Below are positions 43,131-48,265 of a DNA stretch of 48,265 nucleotides, in pieces. The DNA lies in NCBI GenBank assembly GCA_910592205.1, contig CAJVPJ010000079.1, positions 1 through 48,265 on the forward strand. Direction: 5' to 3'. The DNA is from Paraglomus occultum. Taxonomy: Eukaryota; Glomeromycota; Glomeromycetes; Paraglomerales; Paraglomeraceae. Both the position numbers and the translations under genes were made by a program. Below the pieces are notes generated by a model. The model had not been told where the DNA came from and did no database searches. It saw nothing but the letters and a program-made list of their open reading frames with translations. Positions within the stretch are counted from its first letter, which is position 1, and the number at the start of each line of letters is the position of its first letter.

Positions 43131-46100
43131 ATGATGTTACGCTGTTGTTGCCAATAATTGTTCATTTATATTAATATACATTCACGCACCACAATCGCAT
43201 TTTACACAATTTACTGACTAATAAAATGTATGAATATTTATTAGCTAGCATTCATCGCAACAAATAGTTATAGAGAGCGAGTGACACAACTCAAGGCCAC
43301 ATGCAAATTAGCATCGATCTCATATATCAAAAACTGAAACAAATAAAATCGGCGGGTAAACAGTTTAGTATGAATATATTTGCATTAATTATTACCTATC
43401 AACGTCATTTGCAAGGAAAGCATACATAGTAAGACCGTTTTTTGATCATAGTGCGTTACAAGCTAACGATAAATTTGACAAGGGAGTTACGTTCTCCTCT
43501 CGTCATCGGACGCCAAGTACAACGGCGTACAATTAAAATGCCAAGATTAAGTTATCAACAAAAGCGAGAGGATTGGCCAACTGCAAATGAAACAAATCTT
43601 CCTCAAGACATTAACCATTTTGAAAGCAAAGATAGGGAGAAGTTTCAGGAGAGCAGTTGGGAGTGGAGTGGGAGCGGATGGGTACTGTGATATATCCTAG
43701 ACAAGAGAAACTTGTCATGAAGAGTTGGTTATTCTTAATATACTGTACTGTATATGTACGTGGGTCGTGCATATTGTGCATATTGTGCATATTGTTCAAT
43801 TACTCATACTGGGTGCTGAAATGTAACATATTTGTCATTACTCAAATTACCAGGACAGTTGCACTGTGCCTATCTTTCGAATTTCTTTTATTCCGCAAAA
43901 AAATCATGCACACAGAAATCAATTGCATGATATCGGCGCATGATTGTATTTGTTCCCTATAACTAAGCAATAGCAACAACTCATTAACCGTAAACGGTAT
44001 CCATTAATTAATTGTGTATCAGATAATCCGACATGTTGAACTAGGCTATTCGATATGATAATGACAGTAAGAAAACCTGCCTACGTTAAGCTCTATTCCG
44101 TTAACCGTGCTGGTTTTCAGACTCTGTCCAAGAATGCAATGCTTACTTTATGCTTTGTTATTTTTAAAATTCTATTTTTAACAGTGTCCTGATCACACGC
44201 CTTTCCATATTATTTTTAAACAAATCTTCAAAAAGGGTAAACTATTCCGCAAAGGCTTGACTTGTGTATTTAAGTATTTCCTAAAAAAACCATGAATTCT
44301 GATTGGTATGACATGATTATAATTATGCCAAGACAGCTGCAATCGCAAACTTTATATCACGTGATATGTCAGTTGTGCATTATTTAGGGGTGAATCGTTT
44401 CTATGACTTTCGAATTCAAATTTCGCTATTTGAGCGATTAGTATTAGCATCCTTTCTAACTAGGAATCGAATCTGATGTGTGACGTTGGAAAGATATCAA
44501 TGATATCTATTGTTTATCCCCCCCCCCGTACAAATATTTATTGCAACTCGGATACATATTTTTTTGTTTCCACACCCATCGAGGCTTTTTTTTTCCCACT
44601 CTTCATTTCAAGTTAGCCTTGAATGACAAAGATTGTGAACACTGTTAATCCTTCAGCTTAAGTTGATTATGACGTCGATAGACGCCAAGAATATAGAATT
44701 CGAATACAATATATTAATTTCAGCTGAAATTATTATTATTACCTAAACCTCTTTTAATGTTTGCATGTATCACTTTCTGTTTCTAAAATTTGCGCTAGCC
44801 ATATAAGTTCTATTTATCAGGCATTTTCATAGACAATGCTTTCAACATACGTGGCAAGTTACGTAATAATGCAGTCGTGTATTACATCGTTCCCATGAAA
44901 AGCGTGTGACAAGATAGACATGATGTATAGCAATACTATCGTCTTTTGAATGAATCGATTAGCCTCAGTTCACGACTATCACATATATAAGTGATACCGT
45001 GAAACTGCATGTGGCTATAAAATTTGCCACACACCCCTTTATTAATTACGATGCACATATCTTAAAAAAGTGGATGGCGCGCTTTATTGAAGAACATACG
45101 TCTTGACTCCCCATTAATAGGAAGAAGTTTTGATTTCGTCCGTCAGTGGCAAGATGACTACTAATATTTTACATCCAGCCTCAAGAATGCGATAGTAGGT
45201 GCCGAGCTGATGTCTATTAACATTTTTGCTGACGATAGAGCCAATGCAATTATAACTAAGTGATGCTCATGCGACAACGTATTATCAGATTATTTTTTCT
45301 GTCCCTGATTTTTGATTGACGTTTATCACTTTACGATTCCGCTATTTCTAATTCATATTTTGTTATACAAAGGTTTGTGTTGACAACTTTTTCATCATAA
45401 CACCTCATAGGACCTTTCTGAGCATGGTTTTATCAATTTATCAATCCACAGCCCACAATTGAGGTAGATCATTGACAAAAGTTGACAAGTTTCCAGTGTG
45501 TGAAATGAAGAATCTATGATTTTTATGGTAATTAAAACTATCGAATTTTTAAATTAAATTTCTCAAGAATCAGTACTCAAAGTTTCGAACTTGCACTTTT
45601 TTTACTACCTTTTTTGAGTAAAAATGAACAATCAAATTTTCAACCATCTCGCGTATACATTCGCTAGCCATTTATTGAGAATACTTAGATCATTAAAAAC
45701 ATTCTAATCTTTTTAGTATGAGGAGTATTACTATTGTTATTGAACCAATTATCTATACAAAGTGTTGTTTGAATCGTACGTTTAACTTATTATTTTCGCG
45801 TCTCACAAGATATCACGTGCAATAATAACTATAAAATCACTAGTCTTGCTTAAAATGAAAAAATCAATCGTGTGTGCAACATACAATTCGATCAATAATA
45901 ATGGAGACTAACTTGTTTAAGATTTAGCTGAATGGGTTGGCGCAACTTTGTATTCACGTTAACATGATAATAATAACGCTGCACTGTCAAGAAAATCTGT
46001 GTGTGTGAACAAGCGCGGGAAAACTTTCAACTTGCATGTTATTGGATAATAATCTTGGTATAGAAGGTAGAAATATATTGTGGCAAGTCGGATGTGTGCT

Positions 46101-46446
46101 CCGCAAAATATTTTTAGAATACAGAAAAGACGGAAATAAACATTGTTTTATCTGAGCAAATATATGTGATTAAAATTACAAGTTTTGATATATTTAATAT
46201 CATAGCCAGGACGGATTAAAGCATTTGGATAACGTTTTTGTTTTCGAGAATGCTAAAAACCTAATAAATGAGAGAACTTAGTAGATATTGTATTTTTGTA
46301 TAAACGTGGTAACAAAGTGCTTTATTAGGACAATGTTTTTTATAAGCGTTTTTTCCCTTTTTGTATTTGTGTAAATTCTTAAGTTGTCCATACCCAGTAG
46401 TTTGTTTTCTAGCTCTCTTTATTCCTGTTTTGCAGTAGACACATAT
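43131..46446. other. 3.3-kb gene-free interval
   Basis: No supported gene. Contains a GCATATTGT triplicate near 43770-43795 and a C10 homopolymer at 44518-44527. Short open frames near 43442-43962 have no family resemblance. Confidence 0.45.
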
Positions 46447-47000
46447 ACAGTGTGTGTGACAAAAAACTGACTATATTAATTAATTAAACTTTATTAGTTC
46501 TAGTTTAATTGACGTCATATTTTACATTTAAAAACGTAGACAATAGTCTTTTATGACGCGTCAATTTCTCAAATTGTATTATCAATGTCAGCAAACGCTT
46601 ACTAATACTAATGAACAACGCACGTTTATTCCATTATTGGAATAATAGTGTCCGTTCTGCGCCTGAACTAGCAAGAAACGCAAAGTTATCAGTCGCAAGA
46701 CTGGTAATTTGAAACTTGCGACTGTAATTGTTGTCCGTGGCGGAATCTATAGACAAGCTGTGCATCAATATCATCAAGTATCTTGCCAATCAACTTAATC
46801 TTGATAGTATCGACGTGTCTTATCGTACGATTGGTAAACAATTAGAGTATTAAAAATGGCTTGGCTGTAGCCACGCCAATTTACTGGTAAAACAGCATTT
46901 AAAGTTGCATCGGAACACAGTTGAGACAATGGTACAAAGATAGATGTAAAAAAAAAAACGTTTTAAGAGTTTATGACATAGACAGTGGAATAGAATTATA
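46447..47000 (+). mobile_element. Decayed 5' part of a Tc1-like element
   Basis: It begins with TA-CAGTGTGTGTGACAAAAAAC (46449 on), the form of a Tc1 left end. Broken frames then read TNTNEQRTF, FHYWNNSVRSAPELARNAKL (46617-46685), and LCINIIKYLANQLNLDSIDV with SYRTIGKQLEY and SHANLLVKQHLKLHRNTVET (46757-46935), matching the two N-terminal helix-turn-helix domains of Tc1 transposases. Several frame breaks and stops are present and the DDE core and right end are absent. This copy differs in terminal sequence from the element at 10 kb. Confidence 0.68.
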
Positions 47001-47555
47001 TTCCAAAATCTGTCTTATATAGTTTAGTATATTTCATTTGACGCCGCCGTTGTGAGCAGGCATTTGGTGAAGAAATGGTAAGTGAATTAATTTTTACTCT
47101 CATAAAATTTATTTTATGTCTTTTCCGGTTTTAACAATTACAATGTATCAGTTATTAGAATTGGAAGCATTTATAACAGGTTTGCTATGGGCAAAATATT
47201 TTTGTCACATATTAATATTGTAACAGGACTTTTAAGACAATACTAATATAATTAATAATTAGGTAAATTCAATAGATAAAATAGATAATTTTATCTACTA
47301 CTACTACTATTTCATTTAAAGCCATTCCTGACAGATGGGCAAATACTATTACTATGACAAAGACATTCTTATCCTTTTATTACAGGAAATTAATGCTTTA
47401 TTATTATTAATATTAATAGATCACGCATCAACTGAATCAATCAACACAAGTCTTGTAACAGATTTGCTTTCTGAAGTTTATTTTAATGTGATATTACAAA
47501 CACATTACCATAAAGTTTACATTGCAGGTTACCAGAGCAGCATATGACTCTCTAA
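47001..47555. other. Intergenic, CpG-poor
   Basis: Very few CpG between about 47130 and 47655. A 70-codon open frame (47335-47547, starts at ATG) is Leu/Tyr-rich and unsupported. Confidence 0.4.
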
Positions 47556-48158
47556 TCATTCATCATCACTTTCAATGACAGCTTCTGTAATATCATGATT
47601 GAAAATAGAAGAATTATTCACAACAAGAGCATCTAGATATGTGGGTTTTGCCATATTACGCACAAACTGTTTTTCCACTTCATTTAAATAAAATGATACA
47701 GGATCTGGAAAACTTTGCAGTAAGCGGTGGATGCAGTTCACAATGCAAGTTGTTTCTGGGCCAAGCTCCATTGCAAATTGAGACTCATGACTTCCACCCC
47801 ATATCTTAACAAAACGCTTATTTGTAGAGACACATTGTCGTTTGTGTTGTCGTGGCAGTAAGTTTTCTTGAAAAATGCAGCAGGGATACAACTCAGCATC
47901 AAACCCAAAAGTTGCAAAGAAAATTTGGCAGTAACGTCGAATTGTTTCCACCGTTTCTGGTGTGAGATGGCTAGAGCAAAGCTGCTGGAGCTTTGATTCA
48001 TATGCAGGGCCTTTCACCAAGTGAATATTATTATTTGCTGAAACAGGAACTTCAGGTTCAGGGAACTCATGCCAAGCCTTTTTGCCACCAAATCCCATAT
48101 ACATTGACAAATATAGATGTCGTGGTGCCTGTTCTATTCCTGCAAATGCTGATGACAA
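47556..48158 (-). CDS. Unrecognised ORF, probably a 3' exon
   Basis: This is a 200-codon open stretch on the minus strand ending in a real stop after an acidic tail (DITEAVIESDDE). It has no ATG at its 5' end. The frame stays open to about 48228, where a TATAG could be a splice acceptor, so the 5' end lies upstream, perhaps beyond the window. Segments are protein-like: MGFGGKKAWHEFPEPEVPVS, YCQIFFATFGFDAELYPCCI, FVKIWGGSHESQFAMELGPE and FYLNEVEKQFVRNMAKPTYL. Cys and Trp are present but no motif identifies it. Composition and position beside a palindrome and Tc1 debris suggest a repetitive or transposon-linked family; this is inference only. Confidence 0.5.
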   Translation of the reverse strand: MSSAFAGIEQAPRHLYLSMYMGFGGKKAWHEFPEPEVPVSANNNIHLVKGPAYESKLQQLCSSHLTPETVETIRRYCQIFFATFGFDAELYPCCIFQENLLPRQHKRQCVSTNKRFVKIWGGSHESQFAMELGPETTCIVNCIHRLLQSFPDPVSFYLNEVEKQFVRNMAKPTYLDALVVNNSSIFNHDITEAVIESDDE

Positions 48159-48172
48159 TTTTGTTGTTGCAG

Positions 48173-48216
48173 AAGTGGTATATTTGGTGTCTGTACAGAC
48201 TCCAAATATACCACTT
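48173..48216. repeat. 44-bp near-perfect palindrome
   Basis: Arms AAGTGGTATATTTGG and CCAAATATACCACTT are exact complements, and the centre TCTGTACAGA is self-complementary. Only one base pair (T against T) fails. It lies about 15 bp beyond the 5' limit of the unrecognised minus-strand ORF. Confidence 0.95.
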
Positions 48217-48265
48217 ATTTCGGACTATAACTATCCCATCTATGACGTGCGATTTACATTTGCCT

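Overview
This is a eukaryotic, fungal window. Several genes resolve into chains of short GT-AG introns (about 60-100 nt) whose exon phases close exactly. The DNA is AT-rich and gene-poor. The best lineage marker is the degenerate kinase locus at 34-36.4 kb. Its modules (a CxxC...CxxC ribbon, W-T-S/T-x-N, an E-W-I linker, then kinase N-lobe pieces) resemble the expanded kinase-like families of arbuscular mycorrhizal fungi (Glomeromycotina). I infer a mucoromycotan, probably glomeromycotinan, fungus; species is unresolved.

Layout. 0-9.8 kb: a GRAM/WBP2-like gene (-, 1696-2262), a small relic of kinase coding sequence (5364-5422), a decayed MULE transposon gene (7159-8485) and a coiled-coil, single-membrane-segment gene (-, 9213-9773). 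10.0-11.0 kb: an intact-ended Tc1/mariner deletion derivative (10012-10615) and an imperfect inverted repeat. 13.66-16.66 kb: a 15-exon mitochondrial-type aspartyl-tRNA synthetase. 20.8-24.4 kb: a MIR-domain gene (+) convergent with a COQ2-type polyprenyltransferase (-). 26.3-27.8 kb: a 1.5-kb block almost without CpG that holds coding debris. 29.1-32.9 kb: a single-exon membrane protein of unknown family, then a five-exon TMBIM/LFG-type Bax-inhibitor gene. 34.0-36.4 kb: the tandem-module kinase pseudogene. 37-40.2 kb: a Thr-rich secreted candidate abutting a Tc1 relic, then a decayed unrecognised locus. 42.1-43.0 kb: a GPI-anchored Kre9/Knh1-like wall protein (-). 46.4-48.2 kb: another Tc1 relic, an unrecognised ORF and a 44-bp palindrome at the edge.

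Functionally the intact genes are housekeeping: mitochondrial translation, ubiquinone synthesis, membrane homeostasis and cell wall. They do not form a pathway cluster. The accessory signal lies in the decayed and repeated parts. The strongest observation is that the kinase locus is built from four successive N-lobe-like modules. Three of them carry a phase-0 intron at the same structural position, which points to exon-level duplication. No virus, CRISPR array, rRNA or confident tRNA was seen.
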